A DNA stretch of 64,000 nucleotides from Manis javanica. Lineage: Eukaryota > Chordata > Mammalia > Pholidota > Manidae. Positions 11,786-24,649 of the stretch are shown one piece after another. The translations under genes and the position numbers were made by a program. The stretch is taken from assembly GCF_040802235.1 (NCBI RefSeq), contig NC_133170.1, forward strand, positions 43,409,501 through 43,473,500, given 5' to 3'. Under the pieces are notes generated by a model. That model was not told the DNA's origin. It made no database searches and worked only from the letters and a program-made list of their open reading frames with translations. The first letter of the stretch is position 1; every line of letters begins with the position of its first letter.

Positions 11786-12499
11786 CTAAAGAAATCATAC
11801 AAAGCACATATATAGCAACAAAAATGTCAAGATCTGAAAACTGTAATTCTAATCAGTAGCTAGAGAAAAAAGAGTATGACTGTGGAACATTTCCTATGCT
11901 CACCTTCTTCAAAGGAACTGTCAGAATTGGGGCCACAAAGCTTAAACATGCCTTAATATGAATTTTCAATGGGGTTAAAAGGTTTCAAAGGGGATAAAAG
12001 ATTTATGAGGGGAGCTCCCCAGTTATTTGGCTCAAATATTCCAAAAATGTGGAAATGCCAGGCACAGAACTGTGCGATTTCCACACGCTCTCTCCAGATA
12101 TACAGATCAGGTTTTTTGAATCTAGACTGTCCATTCAGTCACAGCCAAGACACATTCAGGCCCCAGCCCCATTCAGTGTCTACCTAGCCCTTTGTGGTGC
12201 CTCTAGGCAGTGTCACCCAGCCTTTGTCTTCTCTGTTCTCTAACAAAGCCTGACAGCATTTCTCTTCACTGTGAGAAAATGGAGCGCAACTTGGCTGTCA
12301 TTATCAGGGGAGAATATACAGTTTGTGGCTCAAACCATTAATTTCCTCCATACTCTCTGGCATTGCTTCTTGGGTCTTTCAACTGCTCAAAATTAAGGGT
12401 GGAAAGGAAATTGGAACTGATTATTTCAATAATACCTCATTTGTGCATTTTTACTTTGGGAAGTTGGTAGTGTACAGGGAAAAAAAGAAAAGTAGTTAC
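11786..12499. other. EFHB intron 3
   Basis: Short intron of about 714 bases with GT at 12499 and AG before 11785 on the minus strand. No repeat or gene recognised inside. Confidence 0.8.
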
Positions 12500-12643
12500 C
12501 GGTATTGAAATTTTAGACCTTATTCCATGTGTCAAGTAAGGGGCAATTTGGGGATCATTTGCTCTGCCATAAAATACTCTTTCGGCTCCAGCAGGTGGAT
12601 ATCTGAAGTTGAAAAATTTTTTTGCCTCAGGTGGAGTTACTGG
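12500..12643 (-). CDS. EFHB: EFHB exon 3 (coding)
   Basis: This 144-base exon (48 codons, phase 0 at both ends) starts after acceptor TTTGTAG and ends at CCG|GTAACT. It encodes TPPEAKKFFNFRYPPAG, ERVFYGRANDPQIAPYL and THGIRSKIS, a highly conserved stretch of EFHB. It has no in-frame stop, and the plus-strand frames over it are meaningless. It joins exon 2 upstream and exon 4 downstream without changing frame. Confidence 0.95.
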
Positions 12644-13080
12644 CTACAAACAGTGAGACAAGAAAATACAATCATTAAGTATAGTTTTAAAAATATTAGC
12701 AGGACTGATCTATGCCAGTGAATACCCTTCATTGCATGAGTGGAGAACTCCAGCTCCAAATAATGAAACTTCCTAAAATTTGCTTTTTTGAGGAAATAAC
12801 ATATTTTAAAATATATATTAGAAAATAACCAGGAAGTATCCAATGTAGAAAGCATGTAGTGAATAACTATTTCCTCCTGAAAAAAATGGAATCTCCAGTA
12901 GTTTCTGAAGAGCTAGGAACTGTAAGCTTGTAGTTTTCACTTCCTTGGACAAACTCAGTAGAAGACCTCAAAATATAGTAAAGAATCCTAATTGGCTGCA
13001 TTAAATTTATACAATTTTCATAAGGAATGTTGAGGGTTGCCTATCTTATGCTCACACAAATGCATATTGAAAATGCTCAC
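12644..13080. other. EFHB intron 2
   Basis: A 437-base intron with donor GTGAGC at 13080 and acceptor before 12643 (minus strand). AT-rich, no features recognised. Confidence 0.8.
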
Positions 13081-13143
13081 CCTGGGAAACTTTTCAGTCA
13101 AGCAGGTTGCAACTCTGTATCCAATTGGAATAACTTTCCCTGC
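13081..13143 (-). CDS. EFHB: EFHB exon 2 (coding, 21 codons)
   Basis: A small 63-base exon, too short to show as a stand-alone open frame. It lies between acceptor CCTTAG (before 13143) and donor AGG|GTGAGC (13080). It encodes AGKVIPIGYRVATCLTEKFP followed by Arg, matching the EFHB segment that directly follows DRTPxWPS at the end of exon 1. Phase is 0 on both sides. Its separation from exon 1 makes intron 1 about 28.3 kb. Confidence 0.95.
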
Positions 13144-16100
13144 CTAAGGAAAAAAAAAGCAACGGTTGGTCATTGTCAGAGTAGAAGGGGAACATTTTGA
13201 AGAACAGAATTTATTTCAATTCAGCCTATGCTTCTAATGCTACAATGTTACTTTCAACTGCTTAAACACCATTTAGAAAAAGAACAGCAAATTTAACACA
13301 GTTCTGATATATCATATAAACATTAAATGCAAAATTTATAGTATTGTATTTATATATACATATATATTTATTTTTTTATATATATATAAGTGCTAGCATT
13401 GTCAGTGATTCATCCAATTATAGGACCTCCATGAGATGCTGAGGGATTCAACTTTCAGAAATAATCTTCTCATACCTCACAAGTTAATTATCAGCAGTCC
13501 TATATCATTAGTGAATGGGGGTAGGGCTGCATTCAAGCTGAGCTCAAGATAAAGTTTAACTATTTCTGAGCATGTGGGTATTTTGCATGTGGGTATGTTT
13601 CCACCAACACCCTAAATTTTGGCATATGTAAACAAGTCACACCTGGCCAAGCTCCTTCAGTGAATCCCCTGAATGCACATGGCTTTGTTTCAATTAATTC
13701 TAATTTGGGTCTTATCTGTCCTTCTTCTGCCCAAGGCAAAGATTATAACTGTTCATTCCCAGCAATACACCTCTTATCTATTTCCCCTTTATCATTTCAA
13801 GGCAGCTAACAGTTATTTCTGCAAAGCATGAGTTTCTCTTTAAAAAACTGAGAGAGAGAAACTTCCTCTAAATAGTGTTCTAGGTCTCTGGAGAGGCACC
13901 AGGGGAATTAGTTTGGACAGAGGAAAGCAGACAGATGGAGAGTTGGGTGGAAGATGAATGGATAGATGTTGGCAGGGGACAGATAAGGGAGGGGTGACTG
14001 GATGAAAGTATAAATAGATGCATATAGATGGGTAGGTGAAAGTTTTCTATTATGTTAAGTGTTAAGAGCAGAATTCCTCTTAGGGGGAGAATCATCAAGG
14101 TTTAAGAGAGTATCTTAGTGACATCTCTAGGTATAAAAGAGGAAGCCCATGGACACAGCAAGACAGAAGTTAAGTGCTTTGCTAAAAAATGGGAGAAAAT
14201 ATGAACTCTTGATGGGACAGAGTAAGGGTAGGAATATTAAGAAGAAGGTGGCAGGAGGGCAAGTTCTAGCAGCAAGGTGAAAGACCCAAGATGAGAAACT
14301 GGCCAATGATAAGTCCAGCCTTAATGGCAAATTTTGAGTAAATTCTACTCACACTACTACATTATGTGAGGAGAACCTTGCATAAGAAGGGAAAGGGGCT
14401 ATACTCTAACTTGAGTTTGAAGCAGGTGGAGAAAAAGGAGGAGAGATACAAGTGATTTTTAATTCAACTGGAAATTGTAAGAAATCTCAGAGATAAATGT
14501 CTCTTGCTATTTGTGTTACAGGAGCTCCAGTCACTTTTTTAAATAGTCAATGGAAAGGTGACCTCCTAAGCCTGAAGAACATGGGAATAACCAGGAAGCT
14601 ACTCTCTGGGTGATAGATATTTAGAGAGATAGGAGTCCATGGTCTGATAGATAATTTTACTTGTCTCTCATCTGCTTCCCTTTTAAGAGTTTAACAGTGG
14701 ATATTCTAGGTATCCACCATTGTAAGCATTCTACTGGACAGAAATGCCTTTGGTATTCCTCATGAGGGCTGCCCACATGAAAAGCAGTTTTCAGATCAGT
14801 AGCTGTTATTATGTTTTGATGTCCTCGTGCCATTTGGTTGGAGACAAATGTGGAAGACATTATGTCTGAGTTCAGTAGTGCTGTGATGTGTGTGACAAGT
14901 CTCCCCCGCCCTACCCCAGTCATGGATATGTATTTCAAGGATGCCTGTACATCAGTTTGAGTGAAGGGGAGCAGAATATGCTATCCCAAAATATTCCTCT
15001 CTGGCACAGGCTTATTTTGAGCTGATTAGTTTAAGAGCAGCTCTGAAAACAGAGCAAGGTTACCCTTTTGTAAGGGACGTTTACATTATACAAAGGAAAT
15101 TATTTGTAAAGATGTCTCTTTCTCTGTACCTGGAAGAAAAGGTTGAGTCCAAGTCTCCAGAAACTCTCATCAATGGAAAAGGTGCTTACTTAAATCTTCC
15201 TAACAGTCCTTACCCTTGTTTACCATGCTTTTTTCCTGGTAACCTCTCATAAGTGGCCTTCTCCTTGCCCCAACATTTTTGTTTTGTCTTGTGAAAATTA
15301 GTAAGGGGAGACCTCACTGACATGGCATCAGGAGGCATGCAGGGTGAGCTCTCATACCCACCATTCTTCATAAAACTCAGACCCCACTAGACAAGACAGT
15401 AGCCTTCCGGCTCCCAGTAACAGCCCAGCCAATGAGAAGCCACAATATGTGAGACTCCCAGTTTCTTAAATGACGTTTTGTTTAGAACAGCCATCCCACC
15501 TAGGCGCTTTCCTCTGTAAAAGGAGTGTTTTCAACTTTGCTCTCTGGATTTGCCTATGCTCTTGCCATAGCTTGCTTGCCATAAGTTCCTTCTTTGTACT
15601 GTTCTTCTCAATATTTTGGTACTATGCATTGCCTTATTAAATAAAAGAAAGCCATAAAGGGTTATCAAAAAGTCTATAAACAATTTCAAATTGAAGGAAA
15701 AGAGCTGCAAGAGCATTAGAAATTAAGAATGATAATCAAGTATATGTAGACCCAGGACAGAATTTAGAAGCAGCTTTAATGGCCATTCTGAGTTCTACCT
15801 CCTCAACTCCGAGTGGTGGCCCAGGGTGATCCTAATGACCTCCCCAACCTGAGAAAGAGAAAGATGATCTTCCCCTTCTTTTGCCTCAGAGTCCTTTGGT
15901 AAAAAGATCCAGCCAAGAAACAAATATTAGGTGTAACCCCATCAACAAACAAACCCTAAAACACACACTGCAGTACTGTGAACTCCTTGGGACCTTTTCC
16001 TGCACTTACAGGTAATGGATAACTTTTTTTTTAATTCTGCAATAACTCAGGAAATACTGGATCTTTAGCACACGGATATACTTTTTAAATGTCAAAAAGA

Positions 16101-17340
16101 AGGATTAGTCAATGATTTCCCAATAATTTGACTTCGGAGACTTTATTTATTTGTAACATCAGCACTAGCCTAGTAGTCCTGAAAAGCCCTATAGGAATAT
16201 GTAGCTGGAAGTTTCATTTCTCTAAGTTTGTTTACTACTGACTTCATTTATAAAATAAGTCATACTTTCCAACTTTGGCAATCAAAAATGTGCATATAGG
16301 TAAGACAATGGGTTTTTGATAACATAAATCTTTTTCCCTTTCTTTTAAAGATTTCTTCCCAATTACCTTGTCAACCAAGATTGGTTTTAGAGGAGTTCAA
16401 ATTTACACTAATCCTATATAACATAACTAAAAACAGCCTGAAATGAACACTAATAATGGTTAGTGGATTTGTCAAAGGTGCAAGGGAAGTGAAGATAAAA
16501 GTCTCAAACTCAGGAAAGAAAAATGAAGCCAAACAATTATTTTACAAAGTATTTCCAACTACATCTTAGTGGCCACTGCAGCAAGGTGTCCCTGATTGTT
16601 CACTCACCTCCACATAGCATTGCTTTAGCACCCATCACCCAGAAGGACAAGGCTATTGTCCCTCAAGTTCAAGTCAAACATTTACATATGATACAGATTT
16701 GGCAAGGAACTTATATTACCCAGTTCAAAAGTGTTAAAATAACTTTTTTATTTTTATGCCTGTTATTTTTTTCTTTCTCTCTTTTTCAGAATTAATTTGT
16801 CTAAGCAATACATGGTCTTCATTTAAAAATCTAAGTGATGTAATAAAAAACAGCATTTCCCTGATTCATTTGTACTTAGTCCTGCTTTCTAAAGCCAACT
16901 GTCTTCTCTGTACTTCCTGTGATTTCTATTAATCTTCACATTTCTATACAGCACTATTATTCTGCTATGTATGAATTAGTTTAGACATCATATACTGATA
17001 GCCTTTTTATGGCAGAGAAGGCATAGCTCCCTTACACCATCACTACTTCCCTTTCTTGTTCTCTCAAAATAGTTATATCACAATTTTTGATAAAGCCAAT
17101 AATGTTTAGATAACCATAATTAGATTACTGTTCATTCCTGAATTTACCAAGTAGGTATGTATTATAAGTACGGTTTTTTCCTAAACATTGCTTTCACGTT
17201 TTTAATAGGCCTACTTTAAATTTTTCCAACTGCTCCAACTATCAAATTTCTAGGGCTATTATTATTAATATTTTTAACTTGGATTTATTCCCCCATTTCA
17301 CTAAAGTAAATCCTTTAGTCATTTCCTAAGAATGTTGTGG
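13144..17340. other. EFHB intron 1, 3' part: mostly unique sequence
   Basis: AT-rich intron. 13340-13390 is a TA-rich simple repeat. 15290-15620 has features of a decayed LTR on the plus strand (CCAAT box, then a TCTCAATATTTTGG-type 3' part), but I cannot name the family. The rest shows no exon, RNA gene or clear repeat. Confidence 0.5.
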
Positions 17341-18110
17341 TTCAAACCATAATATTTCCAGAATATCTCGCCTGGCCTTAGTGCATCTGCATCCTCAGGG
17401 CTGGAGAGAAGTATGGCTTTAGTGCATTTATGTATCAATAGGCTTCCTTCAGAGGTGGAGAGAAATTCATCTCCATATCAGTGGGCAATTACCTGGGCAA
17501 CGGAGGGCTTATCTGTACCTGAGAGGTGAGGTGGGGGGACTGGTTTTGCTTCTGCCAGAGCAGGAAAAAGAAACGGCCCTGGACTGCAGTTTGTAAGCAA
17601 TAAATGGATTTTAAACTTTATTTCTCCCTTTGACTGATTTCGGTCTTACCGGTATTTTGCCCCAGGATTTCCTTTCGCCAGACTTACAAATACATAAAAG
17701 CCAATTTTTAATTCCTTGCTTCCGTAAAACTTAGAAGAAACAGGCCCAAAATGGAGTCACCTGTACTAAGCCACATGTCAGCAAACTAGGACTTAATAGT
17801 TAACCTACCTGCAGTTTCAGCCTCTCCCAAAAGTGGATTTTCAAACCTGATCAACACTAGCAAAATAATCTACATAATAGACCCCCATCCTCTCTCCAAA
17901 GGAAGATGACCTTGCCTGAAATAATTCTCTCTGTTATGACTTTCTTGTCCCTTCCCTCTTCTCCCTCTAAAATCTGCCCTTTAGTACAGCTCTTCAGAGC
18001 TCCTTTCACTTGCTAGTGGGGATGCTGCCTAATTCATGAGTTGTTGAAAAAAGCCAGTTAGATTTTCAAATTTATTCAGTTGAGTTTTGTTTTTTAACAG
18101 ATTCTTGAGA
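17341..18110 (+). repeat. two adjacent LTR-like fragments
   Basis: About 17380-17695 resembles a retroviral LTR 3' half: AATAAA near 17600, a TTTATTTCTCCCTTTGACTG stretch and a CGCCAGAC end. About 17740-18100 is a second, different LTR-like block ending with AAAGCCAGTTAGATTTTC, reminiscent of ERVL-type LTRs. No internal retroviral genes accompany them. Family names are not assigned. Confidence 0.45.
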
Positions 18111-18130
18111 ATGTCTTTATTCCACCTTTT

Positions 18131-19290
18131 TGTTTGTTTGTTTTTATTAAAGTATCATTGATATACAATCTTATGAAGGTTTCACATGAGCAACATTGTG
18201 GTTACTACATTCACCCATATTATCAAGGCCCTCCCACACACCCCATTGCAGTCACTGTCCACCCTAAGATGCTATAGAGTCACTATTTGTCTTCTTCGTG
18301 CTATACTGACTTCCCCATGACTTCCCCACAGTATGTGTTTTAATCATAATGCCCTTTAATCCCCTTCTCCCTCCCTCCCCATCCATCCTCCCCAACCCCT
18401 TCTCTTTGGTAACCACTAGTCTTTTCTTGGAGTCTGTGAGTCTGCTTCTGTTTTGTTCCTTCAGTTTTGCTTTGTTGTTAAACTCCACAAATGAGTGAAA
18501 TCATTTGGTACTTATCTTTTTCTGCCTGGCTTATTTCACTGAGCATAATACCCTCTAGCTCCATCCATGTTGTTGTAAATGGTAGGATTTGTTTTCTTCT
18601 TCTTATGCTGAATAGTATTTCATTGTGTATTTGTGCCACCACCTTCTTTATCCATTCATCTACTGATGGACACTTAGGTTGTTTCCGTATGTTGGCTATT
18701 GTAAATAGTGCTGTGATAAACATAGGGGTGTATATGTTTTTTTGAATCAGGGATCTTGTTTTCTTCTGGTAAATTCCTAGGAGTGGCATTCCTGGGTCAA
18801 ATGGTTATTTCTATTTTTAGTTTTTTGAGGAACCTCCATATTGCTTTCCACAAAGGTTGGACAAATTTACATTCCCACCAGCAGTGTAGGAGGGTTCCCC
18901 TTTCTCTGCATCCACACCAGCATTTGTTGTTTCTTGTCTTTTGGATGTTGGCCATCCTAACTAGCGTGAGGTGATATCTCATTGTGTTTTTTTTAATTTG
19001 CATTTCCCTGATAATTAGTGATGAGGAGCATTTTTTCATGTGCCTGTTGGCCATCTGAATTTCTTCTTTGGAGAAGTGTCTGTTCAGATCCTCCACCCAT
19101 TTTTTAATTGGGTTATTTGCTTTTGAGGTGTTGAGGCATGTTAGTTCTTTAAATATTTTGGATGTTAACCCCTTATTGAATATGTCATTTATAAATATAT
19201 TCTCCAATATTGTAGGATGCCTTTTCGTTCTACTGATGGTGTCCTTTGCTATACAAAAGTTTTTTAGCTGTTGAGAAGTCTAATGCAGTT
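18131..19290 (-). mobile_element. L1-D: 5'-truncated LINE-1
   Basis: The 3' UTR starts at about 18145 on the reverse strand (ATTAAAGTATCATTGATATAC), with a T-rich stretch to its left that is the element's poly(A). ORF2 C-terminal pieces are readable on the minus strand (18797-19207 and 18478-18789), including the [18 protein letters not shown] cysteine region. It is cut off near 19290 in ORF2. The 3' UTR is the same type as in L1-B, C and E. Confidence 0.9.
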
Positions 19291-19299
19291 CTGGATTTT

Positions 19300-19860
19300 G
19301 CTCCCTGGTATGTGATGTTTTTCCTCCAGTGGAAATATTTAGAATCATATTTGTATCCCTACTTTTCAGAAATTTCACAATAATCTTATGTGGTATGGGT
19401 CTTCTTTTCTTCATTTGGCTTGATCCTCAATTAAGTACATGCAATCTTGATTTGTATCCTTCAAGGAAATTTTGCTGTATTTATGTGACAATTTTCTCCA
19501 CCTTGTTTTATTTAGTCTCTTTCTAGAACTACTGTTAGTCAACTGTTCCCTAATACTTCTAATCTGTTTGTTTTCATGTCTGGGAAATGCCTGTGATTTC
19601 ATCTTTCAATCCTCTATTGAATTTTTATTTAGATTACATATTTAAGCTCTAAAGTTATTTCTTCTTCTGACTGTCCATTTAAAAGTTCTAATCTTATTTT
19701 ATGATGCAACATCTTTTCTCTCTCAGGTAATCTTTTTAGTTTACATTTTTCTCTGTTCCCTCTGTGTTTGTGTATATATTTTCCCTTAGCTTGTTCTGGA
19801 CCCTCCTCTTCAGGTTGTAGTCTGATCATCTTAAAAGTCAGGCACTACAAGGATGATTAG
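19300..19860 (-). repeat. old L1 (L1M-type) fragment
   Basis: Reverse-strand sequence resembles the diverged 3' region of ancient mammalian L1s, with stretches like 'cttcaatcctctattgaa' and 'tctgtttgttttcatgtc'. Heavily decayed, and the boundary with L1-D is not sharp. Confidence 0.45.
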
Positions 19861-20004
19861 CAGTCCAGTGTGTGTTGCAGGGCTTGTTGACTCTTGGGCT
19901 TTCCTAAAAGGTCATCAGACAGTGAGGCAGCCTCTATTTTGGTAGAGTTCCCAAAATCCCTAATTTTTTTCCCCTTCGACTATTTAGAAAGTCCAGAGAG
20001 TTGT

Positions 20005-20195
20005 GATAATGGCAATAATAGTTGATGATTATAAAACACATAGCACATGTTGAACTTTGTTCCTAGCCTTTTCATATGTATTAATTCATTTAACACTCAT
20101 AATGATTTCCACAAGGTAGGTACTATTACCATCATCATCTCCTTTGTGAGCAAATCAAGGCACAGAGAGATTGAGCAACAGGATTATACTGTTCA
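20005..20195 (-). repeat. MIR SINE
   Basis: Minus-orientation MIR core: 'atgtattaattcatttaacactcataatg...aggtaggtactattacc...aggcacagagag'. Diverged, as expected of an ancient tRNA-derived SINE. Confidence 0.8.
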
Positions 20196-20699
20196 TATAT
20201 TTGCAGATATCTAAACCTAAGCAAGCCAGCTTCTAAAACTCTATTCTTATTCATGACCTTCTATTGTGTCTCTATGCACAGGTGATAGGATTCACTTTAC
20301 TCCTGGCTACTGGCCTTCCAGGGACCAGTTGGGAGAGGAAGCTAGGGAAACTCCATTACAGAATACACACTTTAAGTTATTAACACCTCCTTTTCAACCT
20401 AGAGTTGCCCCCTGCCTTATCTTGGGCCTGGGAAAATAAATCCACAGTTTGGGTGAAAGAGAATGGGGGCTGGTTCATAGACGCAGAGAGTCAGGGTAGC
20501 ATAGGATGGAGAAGTAAAACTGGAAACCCAACTATAATGAACATGGACTTTAACCGATTCTTCACTTTTCAGATCCAAGCTTTACTACACCTCTCTCCAA
20601 GAACTGAGCTTCTCAGGGATTATTCCAGGCAAATTGGATCACTTCTGGTAGAAATTACCACCCATCTGTTTCCCTCAAATAACTTTTTCCCTGATTTAT

Positions 20700-21077
20700 A
20701 AAATCAGTTGCCAAATCTCCACTTTCCTATTGGCTGAGGGTTTCATCCCTGGGCAAGCTCACTATGGATTAGATGAGACTGAGAAATGACAAGGGAACAT
20801 TCTTGGGGTAAAAGCGTTTATACTCGGCTTCATTCTCCCAGCAGTAGGTCAAGCACTAGAATCACACCTGCATCCAGCAGTCTGCAGATCCATAATCCAC
20901 CTCCATCTCTACCTCTGCCCAGAGCACTGGGCAGAGCACTTTATATAGTTACTCAGTCAATAATAGCTTATTGCCTATGGGTGTGGAAGCATTAGCCTAG
21001 CAGTAGGCCAATTACATCATCCAGTAGTTTAGGGTCAGGTGAGGATCCTGGCCATAGGAACTTCCATTTTTCCCACA
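20700..21077 (-). repeat. solo LTR, family X, copy 1
   Basis: On the minus strand the element starts TGTGGGAAAAATGGAAG at 21077 and contains a TATATAAAG box (about 20938-20946). It is similar along its length to 58130-58510, where the polyadenylation signal is intact. No internal retroviral sequence flanks it, so it is most likely a solo LTR. Left boundary uncertain by about 30 bases. Confidence 0.65.
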
Positions 21078-24000
21078 CTCCTCTTATAATTTCTTTTCCC
21101 TTAAGGCTTATTATCTTTAAAAAAATTACAGGCCTCAAATCAGAAAACTAGTAATGATATTAGTATCTAACGTAAGGACTCCAAATCACCATTTGACCTG
21201 ACACTGTCCTTTATAGCAAAAGGAGCAAATCCAAGATCACAGTGATTCTTTGGTTCCTCCAAGAAGCAGATACCACAATGAAACATGTAGGAAATTTGGG
21301 GGGAAAACACCTGTGAAAGATAAAGGAGATGGAGTAGGCAGGGAGAGTGTTCAGACTACAACACTTGTGAAAGAAGAGCAGGAAGGAAGAATTAACAAGG
21401 AATCTCAGCACAATTCTGAGGAAATTTTGGTCAGGCCAATGAGTAGCCTCTGAAACTAAGCTTTGTGATAAAAGAACCCCATGTTGGGTTAAAAGGGTGC
21501 AGCTCTAGTGTCCCTGCTGTGCTTAGTCACCAGAGGTCTGGCCTGGTACATACTGTCTCTGTGGTAGATCCATAGGGGCAGCAGATGGAAATTGTCAGTA
21601 GGCTAATCCCCTGCCCACCCCAACCCCGCACCAGGTCCTCTTGAAGGGATATGTGAGCCAGGCACCTCCATTTCCACCACACACCCAAAGCATTGAGTTG
21701 TCATGTCTTTCTCATCCCCTTCAGTCAAGAACAGTTCCTAATGTCCTTTCCTGGTCTTTCATGACCTTGACCTTTGTTTGTATAGGCCAGTTTTTTTGTA
21801 AAATGTCCCTCAATTTGGATTCAACTGGTGTTTTCTTATGATTCTCAGAAACAGTGCTGTGTTCTATCAGGGAGCTCCCACTGTCAATTTGTCCTATCAC
21901 TGGTAGTGTTAACTTTGATCATGAAATGAAGGCACTGTCTGCTAGGTTTCCCTACTATAAAGTTATTTTTCCTTCATAATTAATAATTATTCTATGTGAA
22001 TATACAATTCCTCACTAAATTTTCACCTACTATTTTAATATCTATTGATGATTCTTGCCAAATCATTACTACTATGATACGGTTGCTAAATGGTGGACCT
22101 CCCAATTCCATTGTTCCATCTACACTTACTAATTGACATTATACTGCAAGGAAACTTTATTTTCTTGCTATTTATTCAATCCTTCAGGTATTTACACTAA
22201 TATGGGCTCATGATTTTTATTTTAATGGTAATTTTATTCAGTGCTCAAAGCATAACAGTTTGGATCACTGAGAATCCCTTCAAGCTTGTTTCTGTGTTCT
22301 TTAGACATCTACATTATTCTTTGAGAATTTTTTTACTTTTTGGCTCTCAAAGGTGTTCCAGCTTCATATTGTACTGTACCAGCCCTAAAGTCAGCCACTC
22401 CTCCAAAGAGTCCTGATTCCTTTTAATAGTGAATGGTATTCAGAAATTAAGACCTGGATTTTTGTATGCTCATTGCTACCAAATAAGCATTACTTCTAGT
22501 TCTTCTTAGAGGATTGAGTTAGGAAATGTATGTAATGTATACACACCCACACACACTAGCATCTATATCAAGTATATAATATTCCATTTAGTTAAATATG
22601 TGTAGATACATACAGATTTGGATTTTGGTAGGGACTTGGACAGAGATATAATAGATACAGGTATACCATTAATTCTTACCAATACCTCCAATTATAATCC
22701 AGTGCAACAGGATTCCTTCTTTCCTTCCCCTTTTCACATATGTAACTTTTTTCTCTATCAGTGAAAAACTGGCTCCTACTGTCCTCAATATATTTACTTA
22801 TCTACTCAGGCTCTGTATGTACCAAATTTCCAACTGCACTGACCACCTCTTCCCTCAGCCACCTCCATGCTCCATTCCTAATCACACCAGTGCCACCTCA
22901 TTTGGCCACCTCCTGTGTCAGACCCAGTATTACAGCTTTTGGTGACCGAACACTTCTTTCACTTTCCACATGTTTGATTCCCTAGATCCAAGCTAACTCA
23001 GGAAGGTTAATACAAAACCATTTTTAGCCCCTAAAGACCCATGCAGACACAGCTACTAAGAGTAGGTGCACCACTAAAAATAGATTTGTTTAAGAAGACA
23101 CTGTGTATTCTCAGATTGCCTCAAGCAATCGAGATTTGGGAGCTGAACCAAAGCCTCTTCAAAAGCAGAGTGGATTGCATTTAAATTTGATTTCCACCTA
23201 AATGTTGCTAAGATATAAGAGAAGTCTCATTTGCCTTTGTCTCATACTTTTGTGTTCAAAATTTTTAATTTTGGATAGAATGCCCATTATCCCAATCAAA
23301 AAAGTATAGTACACATCCTCCCCAGAGTCCATAAATGTGTTCCTGGATCACTCTGTAATAGCTGAGTAGAATTACCATTACAATCACATTTTACCTATCC
23401 ACAATATTATAAAAAGAACTTGCATTTCTATACCTTACAGGAAAAATAATTCTGTTCATGTACCATTGTATGCACGAGCATATTTTGCTGTTTTGAAAGA
23501 GTATGATGCATATAGTTTTCTAGCAACTGCCTTTGTTTCTTTCTACAGCATTATGTTTGGTATGCTCTTGCTGATGGTTGCCAGATTTTAACTTATTTGC
23601 TTCCCTACTTGATAACATTAGTGATTCTGATTTCAGTTTTTCATTTCTTTTGCTTTTGTTTTTTTCCTCATGTAACATTGGTGAAGGATCCAGGAATATG
23701 ACACAAAGGTGGAATAAACATTAATTTTGTGCATTCTTAGGTATATTTTTTGTTCTTTTTAACTACAAAGCTTTGCTACAAAGTTATGCATTTCATTCAA
23801 ATCAGTGATCTATGTTTGTGTGGTTTCCTAAACATAATTCTGGATTACAAAAAAATGTAACATCATAATTACATTCCTAATTAGAAAAAAAAAAGACCCA
23901 CTGACCCAAAATGATCATGCCATCTTCCACTCACCAAACTCAGTGTGGGGAAGGATAATGACCCCATTTCTCCCACTGGGCCTTGGTCATGTTTAACCAT

Positions 24001-24640
24001 GACCATGTTTTACCCAAAGATGTCCCTAATTTTGAATATCTCAGGGAAAAAAAACAGGAGTGATAGCATTAATGTTTTTCTGCCCAGTAGGCCCTGAACC
24101 CATTATGCAAATGAAACCACCCACTTCTCTTAATTCTGCAGAGAATGGCTCTTTACAAATTCAGACAAAATGAATCATTGTACCTCTTTTTTTCAGTACC
24201 AGGGCTTGCATAACTGGCAACTTCTCACAAGATTTACAAATAGGTAGCCCAAATAGCTATCAGTTCTCTTAGAGTAGAATAGGAAAAAAAATAAGTCATC
24301 TCTTTGCATGACATTTACAATATTTAAAAATCATGTATATATTGGTCTCAAAATTCTATGTTCTAAGTTTCTGACAACAGATACTATATTAATTTCTCAT
24401 CTTTGTAGTCCCAGTGCCCAACATGCTATCCCATCTTTTAACCTTTTTTGAACCTTTCCTTCCCTCTTCCTCTCTGTACTTCAGGACTCAATACCATTTA
24501 CCAATGCACTTTATAAGGTTCAGTTGTTTTGTCTTAATAACCCAAGGGTTTCTGCCATAGTCAATGCATTAATGTGCGTCAAGGGACAGTCTCAGGATGT
24601 CTCAAAGAAATGTCCTCTATACAGATTTTGATCTCTACCA
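21078..24640. other. EFHB intron 1, middle part: no gene seen
   Basis: AT-rich intronic sequence. Open frames here are short and without recognisable similarity. No RNA gene or young repeat was recognised; very old, unrecognisable repeats are likely. Confidence 0.5.
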
Positions 24641-24649
24641 GAGTGCTTG

